64,000 bases of DNA from Mesorhizobium metallidurans STM 2683 (lineage in GTDB: Bacteria; Pseudomonadota; Alphaproteobacteria; Rhizobiales; Rhizobiaceae), in the NCBI RefSeq assembly GCF_000350085.1, contig NZ_CAUM01000150.1, positions 62,001-126,000 on the forward strand, given 5' to 3'. The translations under genes were made by a program, and so were the position numbers. The notes below the pieces were generated by a model. The model was not told the DNA's origin. It ran no database searches and was given only the letters and a program-made list of their open reading frames with translations. How positions within the stretch are numbered: position 1 is the first letter of the stretch; each line of letters starts with the position of its first letter. Below, one piece after another: positions 52,267-61,301 of the stretch.

Positions 52267-53775
52267 TCAGCTCGTCGCGAGCTCCATCACCGCGACATTG
52301 CTGGCTTCGCTGCGGTCGAGGATGCCGCGCTGGCGGCCGCGGCTCAGCACCAGCACGCGATGCGACAGGCCGAGCACCTCCTCGAGGTCGGAGCTCACCA
52401 CCACCACCGCCATGCCGGAACGGGCAAGGTCGGCGATCACATCGTAGATCGCCGCACGCGCGCCGACATCGATGCCGCGTGTCGGCTCGTCGAGGATGAA
52501 CACCTTGGGTGGCCGCGGCACCCATTTGGCGATGATCACCTTCTGCTGGTTGCCGCCGGAAAGCTTGCTCACCGCCTGGTTCGGCTTGCCCTTGACGCCG
52601 AGCCTGGAGATGCCGGCCTCGGCGAATTTCTGCACCGCCTTTGGAAACACCCAACCCTTCGGCGCGACATGGTCGAAATTGCCGAACGCCAGATTCTCGC
52701 CGATGGTCTGGTCGAGCACCACGCCTTGCGCCTTGCGGTCTTCCGGCACCAGCACAACGCCCGCCTTGATCGCCGCCGCCGGGCCATTGAGATGCACCGG
52801 CTTGCCGGCGACGCGCACCGAGCCCGACGAGATCGGATCGGCTCCGGCGATCGCCCGCACCAGTTCGGTGCGTCCGGCGCCGATCAATCCGGCAATGCCA
52901 AGGATTTCGCCGGCTCGCACCGAAAAGCTGACATTGTTGAAGCTGCGCTCCGGCGAGGACAGGTTCTCGACCTCAAGCAGCGTCTGGTCGCCCGGCGGCG
53001 ACAGTTGCGGAAACATCCGCTCGACCGAACGGCCGACCATCTGCTCGACCACGGTGCGCACCGGGATGTCGGCGCGCTCGTGGCGGGCGACGATGCGCCC
53101 GTCGCGCATCACCACGACACGGTCAGCGATCTCGGCGATCTCGTCCAGCCGGTGGCTGATATAGATGAAGGACATGCCTTCCGCCTTGAGCTTGCGGATC
53201 TGCTTGAACAGCAGTTCCGTTTCCTCGCCGCCAAGGGCGGCCGTCGGTTCGTCGAAGATCAGCAGCTCGGCATTCAGCGTCAGAGCCTTGGCGATCTCGA
53301 CCTGCTGCTGGGCGGCGATGCGCAGCGTGCGCACCTTGCGCTCCGGCGAGACGTCGAGGCCGAGGCGCTTCAACTGCGCCGATGCCTGCGCATTCATCGC
53401 CGCGCGGTCGATGCGGCCGCCGCGCATCGGCAGGCGCCCGACATAGACATTCTCGGCCACCGAAAGATCCGGCAGCAGCTTCAGTTCCTGATGGATCATG
53501 CCGACGCCGGCATCGATGGCCGCGGCGGGGGAGGCGGGGGAATAAGGTTTCCCCCGCCAGGTGATGGCGCCGGCATCGGGCTTGGTCGAGCCGGCGATGA
53601 TGTTCGAGACGGTCGACTTGCCGGCGCCGTTCTCGCCGAGCAGCGCCACGACCTCGCCCGGCCGCACCTCGAAGCTTGCATCGGCGAGGACCTGGACCGG
53701 TCCATAGCTCTTGCAGAGGCCGCTGACGAAGAGCCCGTTGTGCGGGCTCTCTGTTTGGCGAGGATCAGGAGACAT
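52267..53775 (-). CDS. Sugar ABC transporter ATP-binding protein, RbsA/XylG type
   Basis: A 502-residue protein with two nucleotide-binding domains. The first has Walker A GENGAGKST. The second has the degenerate GLIGAGRT and the full signature LSGGNQQKV, as is normal for carbohydrate importers of the CUT2 class. Start at ATG 53775 with GAGCGGA upstream; a TTG five codons earlier is possible. It energises the importer with the binding protein and permease encoded upstream. Confidence 0.92.
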   Translation of the reverse strand: MSPDPRQTESPHNGLFVSGLCKSYGPVQVLADASFEVRPGEVVALLGENGAGKSTVSNIIAGSTKPDAGAITWRGKPYSPASPAAAIDAGVGMIHQELKLLPDLSVAENVYVGRLPMRGGRIDRAAMNAQASAQLKRLGLDVSPERKVRTLRIAAQQQVEIAKALTLNAELLIFDEPTAALGGEETELLFKQIRKLKAEGMSFIYISHRLDEIAEIADRVVVMRDGRIVARHERADIPVRTVVEQMVGRSVERMFPQLSPPGDQTLLEVENLSSPERSFNNVSFSVRAGEILGIAGLIGAGRTELVRAIAGADPISSGSVRVAGKPVHLNGPAAAIKAGVVLVPEDRKAQGVVLDQTIGENLAFGNFDHVAPKGWVFPKAVQKFAEAGISRLGVKGKPNQAVSKLSGGNQQKVIIAKWVPRPPKVFILDEPTRGIDVGARAAIYDVIADLARSGMAVVVVSSDLEEVLGLSHRVLVLSRGRQRGILDRSEASNVAVMELATS

Positions 53776-53809
53776 CGTTCCGCTCGTCAACTTTCAAATA
53801 TGCCAGGCC

Positions 53810-54748
53810 TTAGGGATGCTTGGCGATGAACTGCTCGACATTGTCCTTGGTGGTCAGCGTCGCGTCCTGCAGCTGTTCGGCGGGAATGGTTTCGCCGGCC
53901 ACCAGCTTGATCGCCGCATCGACGGCAAGCCGGCCCATGCCTTGCGTCTGCTGCGTCGCGGTGACGTCGAAGACGCCGTCCTTGAGCGCCTTGAGTGCCG
54001 CCACGTCGCCGTCGAAACCGGCAACCCAGACCTTGTGGCCGGGATTGGCGACCTTGACCGCCTGCGCCGCACCCAGCGCCAGCGCATCGGCCTGGCCGAT
54101 GACGATCGAGACATCGGGATTCGCCTGCAGCAAGTCCTGGGTCAGCTTGAAGCCTTCGTCCTGGTGCCAGCCTTCGCTCCACAGTTCGCCGACCACCTTG
54201 ATATCGGGATAGGCGGTCAGCGCTTCGCTGCAGCCCTTCGAACGGTCGACTTCCGGCGTCGTGCCCTTCTGGCCGTGGATGATGATCAGCTCGCCCTTGC
54301 CGCCGGCCTGCTTGGCTATGTAGTCGCACACGGCCTTGGCGGACGCGACGCTGTTGGTGGCGATGAAGGTGTCGCCCGGTGCGCCGTCGGCGTTGCGGTC
54401 GACATTGACGACCGGAATGCCGGCAGCCTTGGCGGTCTTGGTCGGAACGGTGGCGGCGGTGGCGCCGGCCGGAATGTAGATCAGTGCGTCGATGTTCTGC
54501 GTGATCAGATCCTGCACCTGGCTGACCTGCGTCGCCGAATCGCCCTTGGCGTCGACGGTGACGACTTCGATGCCCTTCTCCTTGCCATAGGCTTCGACGG
54601 ACTGCTTGATCTGGTTGAAGAAATCGGCTTGCAGATTGGCCACCGCAAGGCCGAGCTTCTTGGCCTCCTTGGCCGAAGCCATGTCGGTGAGACCGAGCAG
54701 CGGAATGACGGCCGCGGCGGCAAGCAGCAATGAACGTTTGGTCAGCAT
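53810..54748 (-). CDS. Sugar ABC transporter substrate-binding protein, RbsB type
   Basis: A 312-residue periplasmic protein of the ribose/xylose/galactose class. The signal peptide MLTKRSLLLAAAAVIPLLGL ends near MASAKE. The mature protein has GLAVANLQADFFNQIKQSVE, then IDALIYIPAG and a hinge with VWVAGFDGDVAALKAL. CGGAGGAAAAAC lies before the ATG. Ligand is a sugar or polyol, not identifiable from the sequence. Confidence 0.92.
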   Translation of the reverse strand: MLTKRSLLLAAAAVIPLLGLTDMASAKEAKKLGLAVANLQADFFNQIKQSVEAYGKEKGIEVVTVDAKGDSATQVSQVQDLITQNIDALIYIPAGATAATVPTKTAKAAGIPVVNVDRNADGAPGDTFIATNSVASAKAVCDYIAKQAGGKGELIIIHGQKGTTPEVDRSKGCSEALTAYPDIKVVGELWSEGWHQDEGFKLTQDLLQANPDVSIVIGQADALALGAAQAVKVANPGHKVWVAGFDGDVAALKALKDGVFDVTATQQTQGMGRLAVDAAIKLVAGETIPAEQLQDATLTTKDNVEQFIAKHP

Positions 54749-54862
54749 GTTTTTCCTCCGTTGATGTTCAATCTGTCCCGCCTGCGCCCCGCGGCGCCCC
54801 TTGGCTGAACATTCCCAGTTTCGGATCGACCGATCCGTTTCCGCCCGGACATCCCAGGCGAA

Positions 54863-54926
54863 TTCATTGCGCCCCACTCTTCATTGCGCCCCGATCTTCA
54901 TTGCGCCCCGATCTTCATTGCGCTCG
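54863..54926. repeat. 17-bp tandem repeat across the end of the permease gene
   Basis: The unit TTCATTGCGCCCCGATC repeats with period 17 from 54863, 54880 and 54897, with a fourth diverging copy from 54914. The last copy contains the stop codon of the permease gene (54915-54917), so the array has grown at the gene's 3' end into the gap before the binding-protein start. Confidence 0.8.
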
Positions 54927-55919
54927 ACGCCGCCAGGTGTCGGTGGCGACCGCCAGCGCGATCACCACGCCGATCACCACCTGCTGGATGAAGGGCGAGA
55001 CGCCGAGCAGGTTGAGCCCGTTGCGCAGCACGCCGATGATGAGCACGCCGACGGCGGTGCCGCCGATCGAGCCGACGCCGCCCGAGAGGCTGGCGCCGCC
55101 GATCACCACCGCCGCGATCGTGTCGAGTTCATAGCCGAGGCCGGAGCTCGGCTGCACGGAATCGAGCCGTGCCGCCAGCACGATGCCGGCAAGCCCGGCG
55201 AGCACGCCGCAGATCGCGTAAACCCAGTTGGTCAGCGATTTGACCGGAATGCCGGAGAGCCGCGCGACCTCGGCGCTGCCGCCGATCGCATAAAGGCTGC
55301 GGCCGGTGGCGCGATAGTTGAGGAAGATGGCGAAGATGATCGCCAGCACGATCATCAGCCCAACGGTGACCGACAGGAAACCGAAATGACGGGTGATCGA
55401 CAGGCTGGTGAACCAGTCGGGAAAGCCGACGATCTGCGAGCCGTCGGTGATCATATTGCCGAGGCCGCGCGCCACCGACATCATGGCCAGCGTAGCGATG
55501 AAGGGCGGTAGTTTCGTCACCGTCACCAGCAAGCCGGAGACCAGCCCGCAAAGACCGGCGACGACAAGTGCCGCGACGATGCCCGCGGGCATGCCGAGAT
55601 TGAGATAGTCCGGATGGGCGACAAAACCCATTACCATGGCGGCGAGCGCCAGCACGGAACCGACGGAGAGGTCGATGCCGCCGATCAGGATGACCAGCGT
55701 CATGCCGATCGCCATGATGCCGAGCACGGTGATCTGGTCGAGCACATTGAGGATGTTGCGTACCGTCAGGAAGGTGTCGGTGGTCAGCGTCAGCGCCAGG
55801 CAAAGCAGCACCAGGCCGATCAGCGGTCCCATGGTTCCGGCGAACAGCGCCGAAAGCTTCGCGCCGGTCGCGGCCTGTGCGCCGGCTTTCAAATCGCTCG
55901 CATCGTTGCTCACAGCCAC
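54915..55919 (-). CDS. Sugar ABC transporter permease, RbsC type
   Basis: A 334-residue inner-membrane protein with 8-10 helices. The CUT2 permease motif GMTLVILIGGIDLSVGSVLA (about 100) is diagnostic. GGASLSGGVGSIGGTAVGVL occurs near the C-terminus. The GTG at 55919 is chosen because GGGAGGAG precedes it by five bases; the frame stays open further upstream. It is the first gene of the leftward operon, divergent from the SorC regulator. Confidence 0.9.
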   Translation of the reverse strand: MAVSNDASDLKAGAQAATGAKLSALFAGTMGPLIGLVLLCLALTLTTDTFLTVRNILNVLDQITVLGIMAIGMTLVILIGGIDLSVGSVLALAAMVMGFVAHPDYLNLGMPAGIVAALVVAGLCGLVSGLLVTVTKLPPFIATLAMMSVARGLGNMITDGSQIVGFPDWFTSLSITRHFGFLSVTVGLMIVLAIIFAIFLNYRATGRSLYAIGGSAEVARLSGIPVKSLTNWVYAICGVLAGLAGIVLAARLDSVQPSSGLGYELDTIAAVVIGGASLSGGVGSIGGTAVGVLIIGVLRNGLNLLGVSPFIQQVVIGVVIALAVATDTWRRRAQ

Positions 55920-56224
55920 TTCGTCTCCTCCCGTCAGCGACGCGGCTATGGCCCGCCGTCCGCTTTTGCTCACCAGGCGCCTCCCTTGTGAACAATTTAT
56001 CTTTGATATGCAATTTTGTTCAGCTAAACTGTTCATTAGAAAATTGTCAAGGGCCGTTGCGCCATTCTGCGGCGGTTGCGCCGCAAGGCGGTTTGCCCTC
56101 CACGGAAGTCAAAGGCATGATGCCTCGCCGGAATCGGGTTCCCCGGTTCGCACGTTTCCTGGTCACGGGGACAGCGGCCGGGACAAGTTAAGACGGCTGT
56201 GTACAGCCGTGGGAGGACGCGAGG
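55920..56224. promoter_or_regulatory. Divergent control region of the sugar-ABC operon and SorC regulator
   Basis: A 305-bp gap without genes. TGAACAATTT (55989-55998), TTGTTCA (56016-56022) and TGTTCA (56030-56035) form several inverted TGAACA half-sites in an AT-rich segment near 55985-56045. A TGAACATT half-site also occurs at 60195 ahead of the dehydrogenase-kinase operon. These are candidate SorC operators. Confidence 0.45.
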
Positions 56225-57187
56225 ATGGCGGTGATCGAGAACGAAAAGGCCTCGCGCTTTCCGGATGCCGAGCTCAAGGCCCGTGCCGCCTGGCACTATT
56301 ATGTCGAGGGCCTGACGCAGGAGAGGATTTCCGAGATCCTCGGCGTCGGCCGCATCAAGGTGCATCGCATCCTCTCCGCCGCCCGCGAGGAGGGCATCGT
56401 CCAGTTCCGCATCCGCGACAGCGTCGTCGAATGCGTGCAACTGGAAGAGAGCCTGAAGCAGCGCTTCGGCCTCAGCCAGGCCGTCGTCGTCCCGTCAGCA
56501 GCCGACAGGAGCAACGCACCGCTGATGATCGGCCACGCCGCGGCCGCCTACCTGGCCGACAATGTGAACCCCGGCGACGTCATTGCGCTGGGCTGGGGCC
56601 GCACGCTGAAATTCGCCATCAAGGAACTGCCGCGCCGGCCGATCGCCAGAACCACGGTAGTCTCCATGCTTGGCGGCCTCACCCATGCGCAGCCGCTCAA
56701 TCCGACTGAAAGCGCCTGGGAATTCGCCGAGAAGATCGGCGCCGAATGCTTCCTGCTGCCGGTGCCGGTCTATGCCGACAGGCCGGAACAGCGCGACGCC
56801 TTCATGAGCCAGCGCAGCGTCCAGGATGTCGTCTTCCGCGCGCGCAGGGCGAACATCGCCGTGCTCAGCGTCGGCTCGTTCTCCAACGACAGTCCGATCG
56901 CCAACTACGGCTTCATCAAGCCGAGCGAGCTCGAGGAACTGCAGGCAGCGGGAGCGGTCGGCGACATATTGTGCCATTTCATCGATGCCGAAGGCCGCCC
57001 GGTCGACCATGAGGTCAATCGCCGGGTCTGCGCCTATCCGCTGCAGGACCTCTCCGACATTCCCAACATCATCCTGGTTTCAGGCGGACAGGAGAAGGTC
57101 GCCGTCATGCGGGCAGCATTGGCCAACGCCAAGATCTCGGTGCTGATCACCGACGAGGATGCGGCCAAGGGTTTGCTCAGTCGCTGA
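56225..57187 (+). CDS. SorC-family sugar-binding transcriptional regulator
   Basis: A 320-residue regulator with an N-terminal helix-turn-helix (GLTQERISEILGVGRIKVHR, about 30-50) and a C-terminal SorC sugar-phosphate-binding domain (GDVIALGWGRTLKFAIKELP, and FRARRANIAVLSVGSF). It resembles EryD-like polyol regulators and the truncated regulator at the left edge of the window. It lies between two leftward operons and is divergent from the first. TGAACA-type repeats occur upstream of both, so control of both is likely. Confidence 0.88.
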   Translation: MAVIENEKASRFPDAELKARAAWHYYVEGLTQERISEILGVGRIKVHRILSAAREEGIVQFRIRDSVVECVQLEESLKQRFGLSQAVVVPSAADRSNAPLMIGHAAAAYLADNVNPGDVIALGWGRTLKFAIKELPRRPIARTTVVSMLGGLTHAQPLNPTESAWEFAEKIGAECFLLPVPVYADRPEQRDAFMSQRSVQDVVFRARRANIAVLSVGSFSNDSPIANYGFIKPSELEELQAAGAVGDILCHFIDAEGRPVDHEVNRRVCAYPLQDLSDIPNIILVSGGQEKVAVMRAALANAKISVLITDEDAAKGLLSR

Positions 57188-57306
57188 CACCTCCGCGCTA
57201 AGGATCCCTGTTGACGCTCAAGAACGCAGCGGAGCAGATGGCAGCAGTCGCGATCCTTCGCGCCCCCCTCTGGCCTGCCGGCGTCTCACGTCGTAGCGTG
57301 ACTAAA

Positions 57307-58803
57307 CTAAACGTGCCCAACCTCACCTAGCCGCGCATGAATGTCGCGCGTCGCGTGATAGAGGTCGCGGTAGATATCTTTGCGCGTGCGATAGAAGGAA
57401 ACCAGCTCGCCGACCGGCTCGACATGCCTGGTCGGCGCTGCCGTCATCGCTTCCGCCGCGGCCTCGGGCGAGGCAAACCAACCGATTGCCGAGGCCGCGA
57501 GCATGGCGGCGCCCAGTGCCGCCGCCTCATTCACTGGTGAGACGGAGAGCGGTCGTTCCAGCACACTGGCCATGATGCGCATCAGCAGCGCCGAATTGGT
57601 GCCGCCACCAGCCGCGATCATCGCCGTTGGCTTGCCGCCGGCTTGCGCTTCCATCGCTTCGCTGGCGATAGCCTGCTCGAAGGCGATGCCTTCCAATACG
57701 GCGCGGAAGAGATGCTTCGGCTCGTGGTCGAGCGACAGGCCGACGATCGCGCCGCGCGCCGCGCCGTCCCAATAAGGGCTCATCACGCCGGCCCAATAGG
57801 GCATGACGAGCAGGCCGTCGCTACCGGCGGCGACATCGACCGCCGCCTTCTCCAGTGCCGCCGCGGAGGCAGAGTTTGTCGTGCGCACGATCCAGTCGAC
57901 CAGTTGCATGCCCGAGCGCAGCACGGTCTCCAGCATGAAGCCGGAGCCGGTCGGCGAGACCAGCGTTCGAAACGCATCCGAGGTGGCGACAGTGCCGGAA
58001 TGGCAGCCGCTGACGACGCCGGAGCCGAGCGAGAGATAGCTCTTGCCCGCGCCGTGGACACCCATGCCTAAGCCCATCGCCTGGCCATCGCCGGCGCCGG
58101 CGACGACAGGCGTTCCGGCCCTGAGACCGGTCAGCCGGGCAACGCTTTCTGTAAGGCCGCCGCAGACCGTGCCGGGCGCGACCAACTCCGGTAACTGCTC
58201 CAACCGCAGTCCGGCAGCCTCAACGAGGCGCGGATGCCAGGCGCCTTCCGCTATGTCGATCAGTCCGAGCGGATCAGCACTTGCCGTGCTGGTGACCAGC
58301 CGCCCGGTCAGCCGGTGGACGAAGAAGACATGCACATCGACAAGTGCCGCCGCCTTGGTGAGCGCCTGGGGTTGGTGTTCGGCCAGCCAGGCGATGGCGT
58401 AGAGCGCCGGGGTGGGATCCGGCGGCTTGCCGCTCCAGTCGCGGATCGCCTCGCGGCCGAGTTCGGCCGAAAGCCTGGCGACCTGCGGGCGGGCGCGCTC
58501 GTCGAGCCACAATATGGCGGGGATGAGCGGCTTGCCGGCGCTGTCGATCAGCGTGAAGGTCTCGCGCTGGTGAGCTATGGCAATCGCCGCCACGCGCGCG
58601 GCGCCGACCTTGTCGGTGACCGCTTTCAACGCGCCGAGCAGCGCCGTCCACCAATGTTCGGCGTCCTGTTCGAAATGGCCGGGTCTGGGATTGGAAAGCG
58701 GATAGGTTTCCCGCGCTTGGAAGAGTTCTTTGCCGTCACGCGTGAAGGCGATCGCCTTCACGGCCGTCGTCGAGGCGTCGATCCCGATTACGACATCGTC
58801 CAT
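57307..58803 (-). CDS. FGGY-family carbohydrate kinase
   Basis: A 498-residue sugar kinase of the xylulokinase/glycerol kinase group, with IDASTTAVKAIAFT at the N-terminal ATPase core, HQRETFTLIDSAGKPLIPAI in domain 1, and GAGDGQAMGLG plus AAGGGTNSALLMRIMASVLE in domain 2. It would phosphorylate the imported sugar or a keto intermediate. It is 21 bp downstream of the dehydrogenase gene on the same strand. Exact substrate is unknown. Confidence 0.9.
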   Translation of the reverse strand: MDDVVIGIDASTTAVKAIAFTRDGKELFQARETYPLSNPRPGHFEQDAEHWWTALLGALKAVTDKVGAARVAAIAIAHQRETFTLIDSAGKPLIPAILWLDERARPQVARLSAELGREAIRDWSGKPPDPTPALYAIAWLAEHQPQALTKAAALVDVHVFFVHRLTGRLVTSTASADPLGLIDIAEGAWHPRLVEAAGLRLEQLPELVAPGTVCGGLTESVARLTGLRAGTPVVAGAGDGQAMGLGMGVHGAGKSYLSLGSGVVSGCHSGTVATSDAFRTLVSPTGSGFMLETVLRSGMQLVDWIVRTTNSASAAALEKAAVDVAAGSDGLLVMPYWAGVMSPYWDGAARGAIVGLSLDHEPKHLFRAVLEGIAFEQAIASEAMEAQAGGKPTAMIAAGGGTNSALLMRIMASVLERPLSVSPVNEAAALGAAMLAASAIGWFASPEAAAEAMTAAPTRHVEPVGELVSFYRTRKDIYRDLYHATRDIHARLGEVGHV

Positions 58804-58824
58804 CAGGCGAATATCCGGTGGAGA

Positions 58825-60147
58825 TCAGGCAGCGTTGGTTACGAACCGTCCGTCCGACTGGTCGAGACGACGGCGGATCTGGGTTATCACCATCGAATCG
58901 TCGGGTACACAATTTTCATAGGTGAGGAAGTCGCCTGTCTTGACCGGCTTGACCACCTTGGCGCGCTCGGCCAGCCCGAGCGGCAGGGCGCCCTTGGCGC
59001 GTGCGTCCTCCCAGGTCATGGCAAAGCCGCGATAGTCGTTCTCGCCGATCATGCCGAGCGACTGTCCGTGCCCAAGGTCGCTCTTGGCCACCGCCACCGC
59101 TTCGGCCACCGGATGGTCGAGCGGCTCCATGTCGGCGCGCTTATAGACCACGGCGCGCGCCGCCGACAGCGGCACTTCGAGGCTGGTCAGATGGTAGGGG
59201 CGGAAGATCGTGAAATAGGGGCCCTTGCCGACCTTGAGGTCGACCATGCGTTCCAGCACGCGCGGATGTCTGGTCTCGATGATGCAGAACACGCCTGGCG
59301 CCACACCCTTGCCGATCGAATAATCGACCACGCCCTTGCGATGCAGCACGCCGCCATCCTCGCGCGGGCAGAGCACGCTGGCCAGTTCCTCCAGCGTCGC
59401 CGTCGGACCGTGCATGCCGGGCACATCGGGCACCAGGCCGGTGGCGTTGGCAATCGCCACCATCTCGATCGCCGTCTTGGAGCCGTCGACGAACTCGACC
59501 AGCATGCGCGCATTCATGTTGCGCTCGCTGGCTTCCTTCTCGTAGTCGGCCGGCATGGCATCGATCTTCAGCGGATTGTTCTTGCCCTTGCCGGCGGCAA
59601 TGATGTTGAAGCCGAGGCTCCTGGCAAAGCCGATGATCTCCAGCGTGCAGGCGGGTTCGTCGCCGGCCGCACCGGTATAGACCACGCCGGCCTTGCGCGC
59701 TTCCTCTTTCAGGAAACGCCCGATGGTGATGTCGGCCTCGACATTGAGCATGACGATATGCTTGCCGTTCTTCATCACTTCCAACGCAAACAGCGTGCCG
59801 ATATTGGGATTGCCCGTCGCGTCGATGATGACGTCGATGCGGCCGGCTGCCGCCAGCGCGTGCAAATCCTCGGTCACCGCGATCTTGCCGGCCTCGATGG
59901 CGCGGTCGATGGCGGCCGCATTGGCCGCCTGCACGATGTCGGAGCGGTCGTGGCCGGCGAGCAGCGCCGCGTCGATCGCTGCTTGCGGCCTGACCTCGGA
60001 AATGGCGCCGATGCGCATGCCCGGCATCAGCGCCACCTGGACGACGATGTCGGTGCCCATCTGCCCGGCGCCGGCAAGTCCGATGGTGATCGGTCCCTGC
60101 TTTTCAGCACGCTGCAAAAGTTCCGCTGCGAATTGCGGATGGGACAT
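58825..60147 (-). CDS. NAD(P)-dependent dehydrogenase with homoserine-dehydrogenase-like and SAF domains
   Basis: A 440-residue protein with an N-terminal Rossmann fold (ITIGLAGAGQMGTDIVVQVA, about 20-40), a middle catalytic part (EADITIGRFLKEEARKAGVV, KGKNNPLKID) and a C-terminal SAF-type domain (RAKVVKPVKTGDFLTYENC). Such proteins are found with polyol and branched-sugar catabolic genes, but few have known reactions. It is the first gene of a two-gene operon with an FGGY kinase. Confidence 0.82.
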   Translation of the reverse strand: MSHPQFAAELLQRAEKQGPITIGLAGAGQMGTDIVVQVALMPGMRIGAISEVRPQAAIDAALLAGHDRSDIVQAANAAAIDRAIEAGKIAVTEDLHALAAAGRIDVIIDATGNPNIGTLFALEVMKNGKHIVMLNVEADITIGRFLKEEARKAGVVYTGAAGDEPACTLEIIGFARSLGFNIIAAGKGKNNPLKIDAMPADYEKEASERNMNARMLVEFVDGSKTAIEMVAIANATGLVPDVPGMHGPTATLEELASVLCPREDGGVLHRKGVVDYSIGKGVAPGVFCIIETRHPRVLERMVDLKVGKGPYFTIFRPYHLTSLEVPLSAARAVVYKRADMEPLDHPVAEAVAVAKSDLGHGQSLGMIGENDYRGFAMTWEDARAKGALPLGLAERAKVVKPVKTGDFLTYENCVPDDSMVITQIRRRLDQSDGRFVTNAA

Positions 60148-60408
60148 GTCGCTTCCTCCAATTCCTGACGCGCCGCCGCGCCGAACTCATCTTTTGAACA
60201 TTCCTATTTCCATTTGAAAAATATTTCAATCGACAATTCGGCAAATCTTCGACAGGCGGTGCTGGTATCAGCAACGCGAACTAACTAGGGATTCGTGGAG
60301 GGGCAGCGTCGGATCACCGCAATACGACGCAAACGCACAGCCACAGCGACGGCACCTTGCAGTCACTGCGGCTATTGGATCTCAGCAGACGATTGGAGAA
60401 GAACAGCC
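60148..60408 (-). promoter_or_regulatory. Upstream region of the dehydrogenase-kinase operon
   Basis: Near the start of the dehydrogenase gene lie TGAACATT (60195-60202) and the inverted repeat TTGAAA-AATA-TTTCAA (60214-60229) in a short AT-rich stretch. These are probable promoter and SorC-type operator parts. The remainder (60240-60408) shows no gene and belongs to the 3' side of the DUF427 gene. Confidence 0.4.
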
Positions 60409-61299
60409 TTAGAAATAGCCGTCCGACGCGGCCGTGGCTTCCTTGGGAATTTCGACGCCGTCGACCAGGATCTTGTCGACCAACTCGTGGTGGAAGCACA
60501 CCAGCCCCTTGATGCGCTCGGCCTCGTGCACCGGTTCGGGATAGTACCAGACGAGGTTCTCGTGGCGCTTCTTGGGAGTCGTCACATGGTAATAATTGGA
60601 GATGCCCTTGTAGGGGCAGCGCGAAATGTAACGGCTGGGCGCGAACATATCGAGCCTGGTGTCGGAGATCGGCAGATAGTGGCGCACCGGATGGCCGGTC
60701 TCGAACAGGAACACACCGCGGCGGGAATCCGCCACCTGCTCGCCATCGAGGATCACCTGCACGCGTCTTGACGAGGGCAGGCAGTCGACGCGGCGGAACG
60801 GGTCGCGGGCATGGACGAAGATTTCCTCGTCCTCCTCGAACCAGTGCCCCATCTTACTCCAGTGGAAGGATATGTAGTCCGCTATTGGCGGGCAGCCCTT
60901 GACCGGATCGAGATAGCGCCAGGCGCCGTCCTCGACCAGCGTGATGCCGGTATTCAGCGAATAATGGGTGGCGACGCCCTTGAACGGGTCCTCCGTCGTC
61001 GTCTTGCTGGGCAGCAGGAACTCCTCGCGCACATCGCCGATCGGGAAATAATAGACCGGCAAATGATCGGATTCGTAGAAGACCAGCGCCTTGGTCGTGT
61101 CGGCGACGGTCATCGAGCCGACCTGCACGCGCAGCCGCTTGGGGCAGGGCATGGTGAAGGCGACGTAGCCCGGTTCGAACTCATACTGCACGACGGTGTC
61201 GAGCAAAGGGAAATGCGGCCCGCGGCCGCGTAGATGGGGCTTGCGAATGATAGTCTCCCGTTTCTTTTCTTTTGCGATCGGGCGTTGGTGCGCGGTCAT
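60409..61299 (-). CDS. Tandem DUF427 protein, function unknown
   Basis: A 296-residue protein made of two DUF427-like domains. The second shows PSSRRVQVILDGEQVADSRR, then FETGHPVRHYLPISDTRLDM and YKGISNYYHVT; the first shows a related LRVQVGSMTVADTTKALVFY, YFPIGDVREEF and FKGVATHYSL. DUF427 proteins have no settled function that I know. No signal peptide, so cytoplasmic. It lies 2 bp after the binding-protein gene, so the two are co-translated or nearly so. Confidence 0.82.
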   Translation of the reverse strand: MTAHQRPIAKEKKRETIIRKPHLRGRGPHFPLLDTVVQYEFEPGYVAFTMPCPKRLRVQVGSMTVADTTKALVFYESDHLPVYYFPIGDVREEFLLPSKTTTEDPFKGVATHYSLNTGITLVEDGAWRYLDPVKGCPPIADYISFHWSKMGHWFEEDEEIFVHARDPFRRVDCLPSSRRVQVILDGEQVADSRRGVFLFETGHPVRHYLPISDTRLDMFAPSRYISRCPYKGISNYYHVTTPKKRHENLVWYYPEPVHEAERIKGLVCFHHELVDKILVDGVEIPKEATAASDGYF

Positions 61300-61301
61300 G
61301 A

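Noticed and set aside
53711..54733. A 340-residue plus-strand frame over the RbsB-type gene
   Set aside because: It is antisense to a binding protein with a clear signal peptide and ligand-binding domain.
58234..60168. A 644-residue open frame on the plus strand
   Set aside because: It runs antisense through both the FGGY kinase and the SAF-domain dehydrogenase, which have clear motifs; composition is typical of a shadow frame.
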